The notes under the pieces: model-generated | The model's input: the letters and a program-made list of their open reading frames with translations, nothing else | Databases searched by the model: none | What the model was told of the DNA's origin: nothing | Source of the DNA: Hemileia vastatrix | Lineage: Eukaryota; Basidiomycota; Pucciniomycetes; Pucciniales; Zaghouaniaceae | Reading direction: 5' to 3' | Length of the DNA: 64,000 bases | Assembly: GCA_030280995.1 (NCBI GenBank) | Contig: JASXTE010000008.1 | Span: forward strand, 22,433,693 to 22,497,692 | In this document: in pieces, positions 1 to 11,666 of the stretch | Position numbering within the stretch: the stretch's first letter is position 1 | Layout of the letters: each line of letters begins with the position of its first letter | Program-made: the position numbers and the translations under genes

Positions 1-1087
1 CAAAAATTTCCATTTTCTGAATCAATCAATTTTTTCTCGAAAAAATTGCAACCCTCTGGCGAAGCTCCGGCAGTCATTCAAATATTATACTTGGGAATTT
101 CTGAGTTTATTACAAAAAACCAATTGGAAGATGATGTAAAACGCCGGATAATTGAGACGGGAAGCTATTGGAAGGGTGTATGGGAAAAATTTATCGATGA
201 AATACTATATCTCATGTCGTTTAACCTTCAGTTGAATTACGATTCATATCTTGGTTATGTTCTAGAACATAGCAGCGTTTTTTTCAACTTTCTCATTGAG
301 AATGGAATTAGTATTGTTATTGCAAAAAGAATTTTGAAACTTGGAGTTCTTTTTACACAAAATGATTTAGTGAATAAGTTTTTAAAAAAATTCCAGAACT
401 TCATTCAATGGTTTAATCCATCACTCATCGCGGAGCTTGGACAGTTGCCATCGAGCGAGAACATGGAAAGTAGGATTTCCGATATTGAAAAAAATGAAAC
501 AGTTCCCTATATGATGATTAACTATCTGAATACTGAAGTTCATGATCTGGATAAGAAAGAAATTCGAATCGACAAGATACTTGAAAGCGAGCTGTTCCAA
601 AAATTACTAAACCAACTGGAAACTGCAAAGCCAATTAAAAATCGTAGCGAATGGAGAAATTTAATCACTTACATAAAGCCAGGAAAAAATATAGGGGAGA
701 CAATAGAAAAATCATTTATTCTTTTAAATTATGAAAAGTTTACTGAACACGAAAAAAATATTTTTTTTGAGACTCTGCGAAAAAAATATTTTCCCGAATA
801 TCAAATTGAAGAAACATCTCAAGAACAGGTTAAATTAGGATTAGAAAATAAATCAGTAGTAAACATTAATCTAATTATGAAATATTTGAAACCTGAAATC
901 ATTAAGGGAAATGTTAATCAAAGCACAAAAGCATACAATAAAATTTTGAAAAAGGAAATTCATGATGAAGAAATATCACCAAGTAAATATTTTATATTTT
1001 TTTTCTAAATTTTCAGTTATCAACATCCTGAATTTTTCTAACCCTTATATTTTAGAGCTTTTTAAAGGGAAAAGAAAAAGAGATTAA
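1..1087 (+). CDS. 3' part of an unidentified protein gene, two exons
   Basis: The reading frame is open from the first base of the window, so the true start lies upstream; the TTG at 46 is not a convincing start. I read exon 1 as 1-982, an intron at 983-1055 and a last exon at 1056-1087 ending in TAA. The intron starts GTAAAT, has a CTAAC branch site at 1038-1042 and ends TTTTAG. Without splicing the frame stops at 1006-1008. The product (about 335 residues visible) is hydrophilic and rich in Lys, Glu, Ile and Asn, ends in a basic KGKRKRD tail, and shows no transmembrane segment or motif I recognise. Its codons are as AT-rich as the surroundings and it has no internal stop, so it is the best candidate for a live host gene here. 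No function is proposed. Confidence 0.55.
983..1055 (+). other. predicted intron, 73 bp
   Basis: GTAAAT donor, TTCTAAC branch site 13 nt before the acceptor and TTTTAG acceptor. An alternative acceptor at 1015-1016 would leave a 34 bp intron and the same downstream frame, but is short for fungi. Confidence 0.5.
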
Positions 1088-1818
1088 AGTCGGAGTTCCA
1101 GTGGAGAATAAAAATTATGTAAACTTCCTATTAGCAATTTGATAGTTGGGTAAAGATTAAGAATGATGTAGTTTTAAGTTGCAAGGTGGAAACTCTTGCA
1201 TATTAGATATTGCAAATCCATCAACTTAATAATTTTTTTAATTTGACCAAAATGTCTAATGTAAATTTGGATGTGATATTACTTCATAGCGGGAAAAAAG
1301 TGTGAACTAGATGTCGAACTCAGTTTTGAGACCCTATTCCATTCATGGGTGCATTTCTGAGACAAAACATGGAATGACCTTGTTTGAGCTCATTAATTTT
1401 TTTTTTGAAACAGACGTCAGCATCTCCCTTTCAGACCCCATTTCCCCCTTGCTCACCCCATCTCCCCCACCTCTCACCCCACATTCCTGTGGCGCACTCA
1501 TCCACTGGTTGTACAGTGCCCAGCCAAATGAAAGTGTTAGTCTTCAAATTCAAATTACTCTCCCAATAATAATCAGATACGTCTCAAACTTAATATTCAG
1601 ACTCTCCAGCTTCTTAATTTTGTTTTGGTAACAATAAATCAATTATTTTAACACATACTATTTTTAATAATTTAAAGAAAAAAGTAAATTTTTGATGTCC
1701 CCCAACCAATGAGATGAAAAATACACCACTTTTACCAGTTATTTACCTCCTCTTCATGAGTGGGTTTCACAAAAAAAATTAAAAAAAAATTTTTTTTTAA
1801 CATATTTTTTTCCATTTT
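1088..1818. other. no gene seen; C-rich tract and AT-rich spacer
   Basis: The open frames in 1311-1631 follow from a C/T-rich stretch (about 1425-1500) with few stops. They show no protein-like composition or motif. The rest is AT-rich, with homopolymer runs near 1770-1815. Confidence 0.5.
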
Positions 1819-2687
1819 TCACCAAGCGCAGGATCCACCATCATTTTTGATGAATTCCTCCATTCTTTCAGGCATTGAAGCCACCAAAAATTCTAAAAAA
1901 ATCTTGAGGGATGTCATCCCAAGCTTGCAGAATGGCTTCCTGAAGTTCTGCAACTGTTCTGGGCTGATAATTTTGAGATATGTTGTGCTTTACTTGAGAC
2001 CACAAATTTTCAATTGGATTCAAATAAGGTGATTTAGAAGGCCATTCACTGATTTTTTGCAACCCAACTGTCTGTTGATACTCCAGAGAAATCTTGTCAG
2101 TGTGCACAGGTGCCTTGTCCTCCATCAATGTCAGTTTGTGTTTGGGATCCAAATATTTGAGCCAAGGAATGAGTTTGGAGACATAAACATTTTGAATAAA
2201 ACTTGATTCCAAGCATTATTTTGGTGGCAGAAACACAACAGGAACTTTGGTTCCATTGAAGAAGGCCCCCCAAATCATTATCAAATAATGTCTGCTTTGG
2301 AAAGAAGGTTGAAGGCACAATTTCATGAATTTTTCATTATTTTGCCTCCAAACATTATCTTGAAAAGAAACCTTTCCTAGCTCAAAAAAAGGCTCATCAG
2401 ACCAGATGATAGTGTTCCAGTTGTAAACTGTCCAGTGGAAATAATTTTTTGCAAAGATGAGTCATTTTTTCTGTTGGTTTATTTTGATAAAAGGCTTTTT
2501 TGCAGCCTCCCAGTTGAAATATCCCAAATCATGAGCTATTCTACGGACAATAAAAGCTGAAATAGGAATTGTGAGGAAAGTGGAAATTTTCTAAGAGTTG
2601 CCTTCTGATGCCCTTTAAAGTATTTATACAATTCATGGAGGTCCTGGGCTGAAGATTTATGAGGGCATCCTGATTTTGGTGCATTTT
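1819..2687 (-). pseudogene. Tc1/mariner-family transposase, decayed and 5'-truncated
   Basis: Reading the minus strand from 2687, successive frames give a helix-turn-helix remnant (PKSGCPHKSS), the first catalytic Asp in TIIWSDEP (about 2395-2410), MIWGAFFNG, the second Asp in LMEDKAPVHT and the catalytic Glu in SPYLNPIENLW. About 35 residues separate the second Asp from the Glu, as in DDE transposases of the Tc1 group. The C-terminal SMPERMEEF block ends at a stop at 1819-1821. I see an in-frame TGA near 2465 and frameshifts near 2590, 2215 and 1870, so it cannot be active. The N-terminal end is cut exactly where LTR A begins, which implies that element A inserted into this transposon or replaced its end. 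No terminal inverted repeat could be assigned. Confidence 0.85.
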
Positions 2688-2961
2688 TGTTATGACCTGA
2701 GAAGGCCAACTACTACTAGCGCTGACACTAGCATTTAAACAGGACTGACTATGCTAATACAAAAGTGAGACTAACTAGACTGACTATGTTGGGGTTTCCA
2801 ACAGTGAGGGAAGATGGGACTGACTATGCTAAGTTAGCAGTGAGACTAGAGAGTAATTGGATTACTATATAAGTTGTACAATGATACCCACTCTTCTGCC
2901 TCTTTACAATTCACAGTTCCCATAGAGCTCCTCCTCCTCACCTCTCAACCAAATCCTAACA
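2688..2961 (-). repeat. LTR of element A (3' LTR)
   Basis: 274 bp bounded by TGTTA and TAACA, the usual TG...CA with a 5-bp inverted end. On the sense (minus) strand a TATATAG box lies near 2866. It sits directly beside the purine tract at 2962-2990. Confidence 0.8.
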
Positions 2962-2990
2962 TTACCCCCTCTTTTACCCCTCCTGCCCCC
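2962..2990 (-). other. polypurine tract of element A
   Basis: On the minus strand this is an almost pure run of G and A directly upstream of the 3' LTR, the site where plus-strand DNA synthesis is primed in LTR elements. Confidence 0.65.
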
Positions 2991-5900
2991 TGCGCTCCTT
3001 CTCAAACTCCTTCAGCTTTCCCTTAGCATTCACCAAATTTTCCACTGTTTCCCAAGACCTATATCCAACCCCATAGCCTTTTTAATGCACCCAATACTGA
3101 ACCTTTCCCCTGTACAACCTTTTTGAAACAACCTTTTCCACCTCAAATTCCTCTTCACTTCCCAACTGGATTGGCACTGGTAGCTCTTCTGGGTGTCCAG
3201 AAATTTTATCCTCTTTGTGCTCTGTGAGAAATTAAATGTTGAAAACTGGATTTACTTGCCTCATTAAGATTGGTAACTCCAGCTTATAAGCTGAATCAGA
3301 TACCTTGCGCTTGACTTTGAATGGCCCCACTTTCTAGAGATCTGATTTAGCGCTGGGCTGCAATGTGGAAAGGAAACTTGAGCTTAGCCAAACCTTGTCA
3401 CCTACCTGTAGCACATGATGTTGAGTCTTCCCTTGATCATGATGATGCTTCATTGCTTTCTGGGATAACTTTAGTGCTGCCTCTAATTCTTGAGTTATAT
3501 TCAGTATTTTCTAAATCTGCTCTTCAGCTTCTAGGACTCGTAATGTGGATGGGGTACCAATTGAGAATGTTGGGTGATATGCATAGTTAGCATAAAAGGG
3601 GGACATGCCTGTTGACACATTTAGTCAGTTGTTGTATGAAAATTCAGCTAATGGTAGAAAATGCACCCAATCATCTTTGTCAGCTGGAAGATTCCACTGG
3701 ACTACCCACTGACAATATTATAAGTTAGTATCAAAAATAACTTGATAATTAAAATCACAGAAAAATCTTGATATAGTATTTAAAATAATAAAAAATTATT
3801 ATATAGAATAAAAATAATAGAAATAGTACAATTATTTCTAGAAAGGAATAGAGCTTGGGCAGAAATTATTATTTCAAATTTAATTAACTCAAGACAATAA
3901 ATAGTTAATATAATTATATCTACAATATCCTTGGACAGCTTAACCCCATCAAGCGCCAAACCACACTTCATATCAATCTCTTTTCAATAACAGAGCACCC
4001 CAGGATTCAAAGAAATCTTACTTTGACCTCTTACTCTCATTCCTGGATCACTAATGGACCCCTCATGGCGCTTTTACAGGACTTTTATGGATATATTTTA
4101 TTACTTATCTTATATTTATTAAAATAACCTTTTTGTCTCAGTTTTATCCATTCCTTTTATCTTACATTCCCTTTATATTTTATTCCTTTTATTTTATTTC
4201 CTTTTATTTCTTTTTCCTTTTCAAACTATATTCATAAAAAATCTGTGATCCCTTATCAGTTACACTAATATAACAATAAAGATTAAAAATATTTAATACC
4301 TCATTATTACTATGTTTTTATGGCACATTTGAGCCTTTTTTACAAAAAAAATTATCTAAAAGAATTTATACACATCTCTTTTTCTTATCAGTCATTTATC
4401 TGAGGCTATGTTCACTTTATCTTATCTCAAATCTTAGTTTATTACTGTTTCACTTTCATTTATATCATTTTATCTCTCTTTTTAGTTTAGTGTGTGTCTC
4501 AGGCTTGAGAAAAGTTGTAAGCACATGGTGTGGGAGGCCAAAAGGGCTTTTGACTCGACTCATTCTGAGTAAGACTGATGAATATGCAGTTGCCACAGCC
4601 TGAGGAACTGTTGGTACTCTGCATACAGGGGGGGGTCTGAAAGCCAGATAGTAGAGTCAAGGGTCTGGAGGCTTCCAATGCGCTGTGGGGCAGATGAAGG
4701 TGGATTTTACTATATATAGGGCATGTTTCTGTTGAGTAAAAAGTATCTTTTAAGCTCTCATAAATATTTTTTAAGTTTCCACTTGCCAAAATAACTGCAG
4801 TAGAAAATGACCTTTCTGCTTGGATATAAAGTAAGTATTATTGTTTGAGATTTTATTTAAAATTTTGCCTCTTATAAATAATTATTATAGTGTTAATGGG
4901 CTGAGTTCTCACTCACTATAAGTGTTTAGTTGTAGTATTAAATTATTCTTTTAGTATTACAATTTGTTAACATCATTAAAATACATTATAATATTATAAT
5001 CTTTTATAACACTTTTTATAACTATAGATTATTCTTTTATCCTTCTTTTAAAACCCTTATTTTATTAAGCGCCAGTTATTAGTAGTATTGTGATAGTCCT
5101 AGTATTTATAATTAGTATTGAGATTAATTGTGTAGTGCTCTCTTTTGTTGTGTCGTGCAGAGAAATTTGTATACCTCAGAAAATACTCACTGAATCATAG
5201 CTCATCACCCTGTTTTAGTAAGAAGAATAGTTGATTTCTTTCTCAATGTTCCTTGTAGTCTGAATAACTCATAATTTCTCTGACTGCATCCCCACAATAG
5301 ACAAATCTCAGTGAGCTGAGTGAGAAGATTGATACTACAGAGACTTTATTATTAATTTTTTATTTTCTAAAACTTTTCAACAATTAAATTGCATGGGAGA
5401 GCCAGTTTCTAAAAAGACTTGTAGATCTAGAAATTCATATACACATTCTGCTGAATATATTTTCCTAATTCACTTATCTCATTGCGTGAAGTAGTCAGCC
5501 TCTACAGAGACCTTTAATGGCTGACAATCTTGCTGATATTTGATGAAATGACGCAAGTATTGTTCAATTTCCTTGTTCACTATCATGGATTGTCCATCAG
5601 TCTGGGGGTGCTATGCTTTTGACAATATGGGCTTAATATTCAGTTGGTCATACATTGCTTTCAACAACTTAGAGTTAAAGGTACTTTCCCCATCTTATAT
5701 AATGCTATCAGGAAAGCCATGCAACTTCCAGAATTTTGACACATTAGGTCTGAAATACCTTCTAATTTGACCTTGGTAGTGGTTGGAATGAAGTGTTCCA
5801 TCTTAGTGCAGCAATAAACTACTTTGAGAATAGAGTTCTTCCCTTGGGACTTTAGTAACTCCATTATAAGATCATAGGAGAGCTCCTTCCATGTCTTTTT

Positions 5901-8700
5901 AGTAATTTTTACCAGATTCAGTGGTGTTGTTGTTGGAATAACCTTCTTTCTATGGCAAGAAACACATGCTGCTACATATTTCTCAATGAACATCTTCATG
6001 GATTTCCAATAAAGTTACACCTCACCAGCTCTACCTTCTTCAAGGGTCCTGAGTGTCCTGCCGTTGGAGAGTCATTTCTTGACTTGAACACTTGCCTCCT
6101 GAGCTATTTGTTATTTGGCACCAAAATTCTACCATTCCAATACAGCACCTCTTCTTCCAAGTGATACTCCTCCAATCCCTTCCTTACCAACACCTCCTTT
6201 GAAAGTAGTGCCCTCACCAGCTCCTGCACATCCTCTTCTTCCCTGTGTCCCTTTTTTATCAAATACACCAAATTAACATCCTCCATTTCTTCCTTGAAAA
6301 GGATTACCCCCTCTTCATTATCCCCCTTCAACAAAGTAGCACCAAAAGTGTGCAGTTGGTCTGGCACTGGGTGTAAATAAGGGTGCCAAGATAGTGCATC
6401 AGGTTTACTGCTCTTTTTTCCTGGGAAAAACTGAACAAAAAAGCTGATACTACTTAGTAGCTCAGCCTAAAGAGCTTGTCATTGCCTCAGCTTTTTTGTT
6501 TTCAGAAAAGTTTCCAAGTTTTTGTGGTTGGTATAGATAATAACTTGTAAATGGTGAGGTCCTCCTTCCAAATAATGGCCCCAGGTCTGTACAGCTTCTA
6601 CTAATGCCAGAAACTCCTTGTCATGGATTTAATAGTTTAATTCAGCTCCTAGTAGTGTGCATGACAGATATGCTACTGGGTGTAATAAATTTTCAGCACT
6701 ATACTGCAATAATACAGTGCCTAAGGCAAAATCTGAAAAATCACATTGTAGAGAAAATGGTTTCAGTAATTCTGGGATAGTCAGAATTGAAGCTGACAAA
6801 AATTTCTTTTTTAACTGGAAGAAAGCTTTTTGTTGGCTATCTGTCCATATAAACTTTGCCTCTTTTCTTGTAAAACCATGAAGTGGTCAGAAAATATGTG
6901 AATAATTTTCAATAAAGCTCTGTTAAAAATTGGTGAAGCCCAGAAATGATTGAATTTCTTTCATCAATGTTGGACTTGGCCATTCTGTCACAGTTTTCAA
7001 CTTTTCATGATCTATCCTTACCTTATCCTCGGAGATGATCATGCCTAGGTATGGAATTTATTTTACTGAGAAGATACATTTTTCTGGTTTCAACCAAACC
7101 TGTGCCTCCCTCAAGCACTGCAGGCAGTCCTCCACTCACACTTAATGTTCCCCCATAGATCTGGAGTAAATAAGAATATCATCCAGGTATACTGCTATAT
7201 CCCTCACTATCCTATTCCTAAAGATGCTGTTGGTAAATTACTGGAAGGTGGCTGAAGCGTTACATGGATCAAAGGGCATAAAAAACCATTTAAAATGAGG
7301 AGACTTAGTGCAAAATTTTAGCTTGTGCTCATCTCCTTTCTTCACATGTATATTGTGGTAGCCTGCCTTCAGATCTAGGGATGTAAAAATCTCTGCGCCT
7401 TGAAGACTGTCAATAATCTCACATGTTAATGGAAGGGGGTACCTATTTTTGACTTTAAATTCATTTAACCTCCTGAAATACATGCATGGTCTCAGTGTGC
7501 CATCCTTTTTTCCCAAAAATATTACTGGCACTTTTCAAGGAGATTTTGACTCTCTGATGAGACTATTATTTAGATTTTCATCAATCATCTCTTTCAGTGC
7601 TGTTGATTCCAGGATTGACAGTGGAATTATGTGGCTAAACTGAGGTGTTGCCCCTGGCACTAGATCAATAGAAAAATCAAATGGTTGGTGAGGTAGAAGG
7701 GTTTTGACTCTTCAGGCTTTAAAAATTTTCAGGAGCTCCCAATAGGCTTCAGAGACCATTTCTTTGAGGCTTTTTGTTGGCTTTAAGGACTAGACCTTGG
7801 CTTCAATCTTGGCTGATATGCACCAATCTGTTGTGTCACATTCCAGTTCCTCCTCCTCCTCCAGCCCCCCTCCAAGCCCTGAAACTTAGCATCAAGAGAA
7901 AGTGTCAGCTCTTTCAGAGAGTATACTGATGATAATAAAACACCAGGAGACTTTCTGGGAGGGTAAAGAGGAAAAATTCTTTCTCTGCACCATCCATCCT
8001 TTTCATCTTCAAATTTTACCCATCTTTGTTGTGCCTTCTCCTTTTCTTGGTGCATTTCATTTCCTTTCTGGCCCTCTTTGGTGCTCCAAGTTGGTGACAC
8101 ATCCCCAGCCTGCTACTTAGAATAAATAGGAAGCATCAGCTCTTGTGGAAATACTGCTGATGATAACAAAAAATCAGGAGACTTGCTGGGATGGGTTTCT
8201 GACCCCTAAAGGGGCTAGGGGGCCAGAACTTTACCTCCAGTAATTCCTTTCCTTCCCATATGAACCTTCTTCTCCTTCCAATCAATTTTCAGGTTATGTT
8301 GGTCCAGCAAAGTCATACCCAGTACCATTTCATACTAGTCCTTCAGGTTTGTAGCATATGCCTTGCACTGATACTCCCTTCCATTACACCAGAACCTGCA
8401 AAAAACTTTCTCTTTTGCTTCTCCTCCCCCACCTGGGGATCTGTCAAACATAATTAGATGCCTAGAATGGTCCATTTTTTCATTTTATTTTTCTGTAAGA
8501 ACTTTTTGGAAATAAAAAAAGTCTGTGGTCCCACAGTCCAGTAGGGGTCCTACATATTTTTTGGCATCAAGGTTCTTTAAAGGCAAGTTCAGTATAATAT
8601 GGTTATCATTCACTTCAATTGGCTTACATGTTGATAAATCCTCTAATAAATCCAACTCAACTTTTCCCTCTAACCTGCTCAAGGAGGGCACAACCTTCAC
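2974..8700 (-). pseudogene. pol of element A: protease, RT, RNase H, integrase, chromodomain
   Basis: Pieces in order on the minus strand: an aspartic protease remnant (LLDCGTTDFF, 8485-8700); reverse transcriptase (7238-7531) with FTSLDLKAGYHNI and the MPFDPCNASATFQ block; a YxDD-region remnant reading DILIYSRS near 7160; RNase H remnants at 6450-6800; the integrase zinc-binding pair CVSCHRK and core block SYDLIMELL (5661-5999); after the insertion, LPLAEFSYN and the integrase C-terminus (3100-3700); and finally a chromodomain near 2990-3140 with FEVEKVVSKRLYRGK and SWETVENLVNA. Dozens of stops, many of them TAG or TGA where Trp, Arg or Gln is expected, make it non-functional. A chromodomain would direct integration to marked chromatin. 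Confidence 0.85.
3717..5520. mobile_element. 1.8 kb insertion in integrase of element A, unclassified
   Basis: CTGACAAT occurs at 3709-3716 and again at 5521-5528. If everything between and one copy are removed, the integrase reading frame joins cleanly (QDCQ then WVVQW). This shows a simple insertion with an 8-bp target duplication, the length typical of hAT elements, although no inverted termini and no transposase were seen. The interior is AT-rich with no convincing ORF; a G-run lies near 4630. It could be a non-autonomous transposon. Confidence 0.6.
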
Positions 8701-9705
8701 TCCTGAGCGCTGTATTTTATCTGCGCCTTTCCAGTGCTATCCTCCACTTCAATAACCCTTATTTTCCCTCTGAACTCCCTTTCCAGAAAAACTCTTCTTC
8801 CACACCTGAGGTAAAGTCCTTTGCTCATGTGCCTCTGATATTCATCATCCAATAACCTTTTCCTCCAACTAGTGACATGTGAATTTTCCGCATTGATATC
8901 AATGGCTTTTGTGTCCCTAGAACTGGCCCCACTTGATGAGGCATAGCTGCGCCACAGATAAGCACCACTCCAACAATCTGTTTGTGGATGTGTAAACTCA
9001 TTGCCAAATTGGATGGCCAGCTCCATGAGTGCTTGAAGGGAGGTTGGGCAAGTTTGACTGATTAGTGCATTTTTTATTTTTGATGAGAGCCCATTCCTGA
9101 ACAGAAACATGAGCACCCCTTCTTCCCATGTTGTGACGTAGCTGATGTGGCCCCAGAATTCCAATACATACTCAGCCACCTGGTTTCTTTGTTTCAACCG
9201 ATTAAGATCATGCTCTGACTTTGTGGCCACATCTGGGTTTCCAAAGGCTAGTTCAAAAGCGGCTATTAACTGATGAAAGGTTGTCACTTCGTGACAGTTT
9301 TCAAGGAGCTCCTTGGTGTAAATCCTTATCCAACATTCCGCCTCATCTGTGAGGTATGATATTGCAAACCCAATTTTTTCTTGCTTGTCAGTTAATTGAT
9401 GTCCTTTGAGCAGGACAAAGAGGTTTACCTGCAACATATACTGATCTTCCTGGGGACCTCATTTTCCATAAAAGATTTCTGGGACCGCAATCTTTAGACC
9501 TTTGAAAAGTGGCACTGGCGGGGGGTGGCTCCTATGCTTTGGCTTCAGCTTCTGCAACATCCAATTCTGCTTCAGTAGGGATGCAGTATGAGGATTCTGC
9601 CTCTTCTAGGCACTCCATTATCCTAGCATTCTGTTGCTGCAGGCGTGACATCTGTTCTTGAATTTCAGAAAGGAGCTCTGCATTGGGTTAGCCTGCAGGG
9701 TTCAT
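8697..9705 (-). pseudogene. gag of element A
   Basis: The probable ATG is at 9703-9705, 37 nt inside the right LTR, followed by a Gln/Glu-rich coiled-coil-like start broken by a TAA and a TAG. The main body (8697-9437, 246 residues) matches the retrotransposon gag (capsid) pattern: ISYLTDEAECWIRIY, FHQLIAAFELAFGNPD, LNRLKQRNQVAEYV and FRNGLSSKIKNAL. The zinc knuckle is reduced to KGLYLRCG. It would have formed the particle shell around the element's RNA. A frameshift separates it from the protease. Confidence 0.8.
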
Positions 9706-9742
9706 TCTTCTTTAGTAGTTTGCCAAATGAGATTGGAAAAAA

Positions 9743-9882
9743 TGTTATGACCTGAAAAGTAGGACTACTACTGTTAGCTTAGGTATCCCCAGGACTGAGT
9801 ATTTCTTATGCTTAAAATATTATAAACTTAATTAAATTAAGCTTATAAGTAAAAATTATGGTTATAATACTTATATATATAT
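9743..9882 (-). repeat. truncated 5' LTR of element A
   Basis: Begins TGTTATGACCTGA like the left LTR and keeps partial similarity for about 70 bp (ACTACTACT, AGGACTGA, TATGCTTAA), then becomes AT-rich and unrelated. The right end is not defined. Confidence 0.5.
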
Positions 9883-9883
9883 C

Positions 9884-9945
9884 ACCAGGTCAAAAGTTAG
9901 AGGACTTGCATTCAAGTGGTTTTTCAGGTATCTCAAAGTAACATC
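9884..9945 (+). repeat. dispersed repeat, inverted copy at 26860-26926
   Basis: CACCAGGTCAAAAGTTAGAG and the following roughly 25 bp recur in reverse orientation at 26880-26926. In both places an AT-rich TATATATAT tract lies just outside. It resembles a transposon terminus (Tc1-like ends have such words), but no partner end was found. Confidence 0.4.
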
Positions 9946-10853
9946 AGAAGTAACCTTTGAAGGAAATTTCTTGCTTAAAGTAGTTACAAGCCAAACCAAA
10001 ACTGTGAATGTCACTGTACCAAAAAAAAAATTAGAAAAATTATATCTCAATGCTTATTGTTGAAGCTGTCTATATGATTTGAACTTGAGTAATTTTCAAA
10101 AAATTTGCCTTAGTTCTTTATTAGCTTCATTTTCTAGGCAAGAAGTCCTTCATACTAAGTTCCTTTACAACATTTATTTCAGGCCATGCAATACCTTTTC
10201 ATAATTTTCTCTCTGCAGGGTAGAAACAAAGACTTTACCAGGACGAAATTCAATGAAAGAACATATAAAATTCTCATACCCTGTTTTTGTGAAGGAATTG
10301 TGGGTTTAATTTAATCATTGAAAATTTTACTACATGAAATCATATAATATTATTAATTTTACCATATTTTCAAAATGAATTCTAGAAAATAACGCAAAAT
10401 TTTTTAAATTACTTGATGAATTTTTTATGGTATAAGAGTTATAATCTCAATTTAAAAATAGACTTATACTTGAAATTTTATAAATATATATATATATAAA
10501 AGAATGCACTCATTCAGATTAATCTGAAACCTGTAATTTTTAAAATTGAATCATAGTTTCAGGAATATACTTCACCATAATCTAATAAAAAATAGATGAG
10601 TTGATCATTTGAGGTTTTACCCTACAGTGATAAACAAAAGGTTTTGAAAAAAAATATGAAAGAGCAGATAAAAATATAAATAGGCAAGAAAAAAGTGTTA
10701 TTTCACCAAACATAACTAGCTAATCAGGCACCTTATAGTACTCAATCTGATTTTATTTAATTTTTTTAATAATTATTTTAGTTAAAGGGTAATTTTAGAA
10801 ACTTAGGGAGGGGAAATTTAAAGTATTTAAACAGATTACATGTATGCTGTATG
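9946..10853. other. no gene seen
   Basis: AT-rich sequence with a TA microsatellite near 10480-10500 and no sustained reading frame on either strand. Confidence 0.5.
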
Positions 10854-11245
10854 CTATGGTAAAAAATAAGGATTAAAACTAGAATTATTTTTTGTTAAAA
10901 ACATTACAGCTGCAGTTAGTATAAATAAATGAGACAATTTATCCTTCAGTAAAAACTCAAGCTGTTCTGCTTTCAAACTAACTTGACTTTTACAATAGTA
11001 AAGTTCTATAAAAGTTGATAAATCTTCCAAAATGACCTTTTTCTCATTATCAAAAATGAACTACTCTGTCACAGACAAATTGTAATTGTGTGTTTCTTCT
11101 AGAAAGACTTTTGGAAGTTTCCCAGTAAAATATTCTTCAACAATATCATCCATAGGAAAACTCCTGGGCCCTGAAAAAGGCTGAACACCTTCCATTTCTG
11201 GGGGTTTAGGGAACTTCAATTTTTGATCAACCTTTTCCTGATAGC
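10854..11245 (-). pseudogene. decayed exon of an unidentified protein
   Basis: The minus strand from about 11245 to the TAG at 10854-10856 reads as a continuous, protein-like frame of about 130 residues. It includes PPEMEGVQPFSGPRSFP, DDIVEEYFTGKLPKVFLEE and DLSTFIELYYC, and is interrupted by one TAG in the middle. The Pro- and acid-rich composition is unlike the AT-driven random frames around it. A stop just upstream (near 11247) may mark an exon boundary. I do not recognise the family; it could be a host gene relic or part of another element. Confidence 0.35.
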
Positions 11246-11661
11246 TTACTTATATGTTTGAGATTGAAAACTTGAAAGAAATTTAGTCATCCACCCTTTT
11301 TTAAGTTTATTTAAACGTCAAGTAAAACAAGAACTCCTCCATAGGATTGGAGTTATGACACTACTTCCATCCTGTCTTTCCTCAGTATCAGAGTGAATAC
11401 AGATATCTTTAAAAAATCCAGTAATTTCAGGGACCAAAAAATATGAATGAATTTTGATTATTACATCACACAACTTGAAAAATGTGATGTTAATTTATAA
11501 TAACTATTTTAGAACTATATAAGCAATACTATTAATTCTCTTCTTTTAGAAAGTTTAACTTCAATTTTTTCAGATTCACCTTTTCTATCTTTTAAGAATA
11601 GGTTTATTTATCATTAGCTATATAATAAAATTTATTAGCTTCTCATGTGCTGCACCTCTGA
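11246..11661. other. no gene seen; left flank of element B
   Basis: AT-rich with no coding signal. The last 5 bases before element B (11662-11666, AGAGA) are its target duplication. Confidence 0.5.
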
Positions 11662-11666
11662 AGAGA
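11662..11666. other. target site duplication of element B (left copy)
   Basis: AGAGA; the identical right copy is at 20517-20521. Confidence 0.85.

Larger units (their letters stand above)
2688..9882 (-). mobile_element. Ty3/gypsy chromovirus A, old and decayed
   Basis: The left LTR (2688-2961) is preceded in the sense direction by a purine-rich tract. Reading leftwards from 9705 come gag, a protease remnant, reverse transcriptase, RNase H, integrase and a C-terminal chromodomain, the order of Ty3/gypsy chromoviruses. All parts are broken by stops and frameshifts. The right (5') LTR begins at 9743 with the same TGTTATGACCTGA but diverges and is cut short near 9882. Together these mark an old insertion. 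It is interrupted at 3717-5520 by a later insertion. Confidence 0.85.

Noticed and set aside
1311..1631. 106-residue open frame
   Set aside because: It follows from a C/T-rich tract; Pro/Ser/Leu-rich with no motif and no splice or start context.
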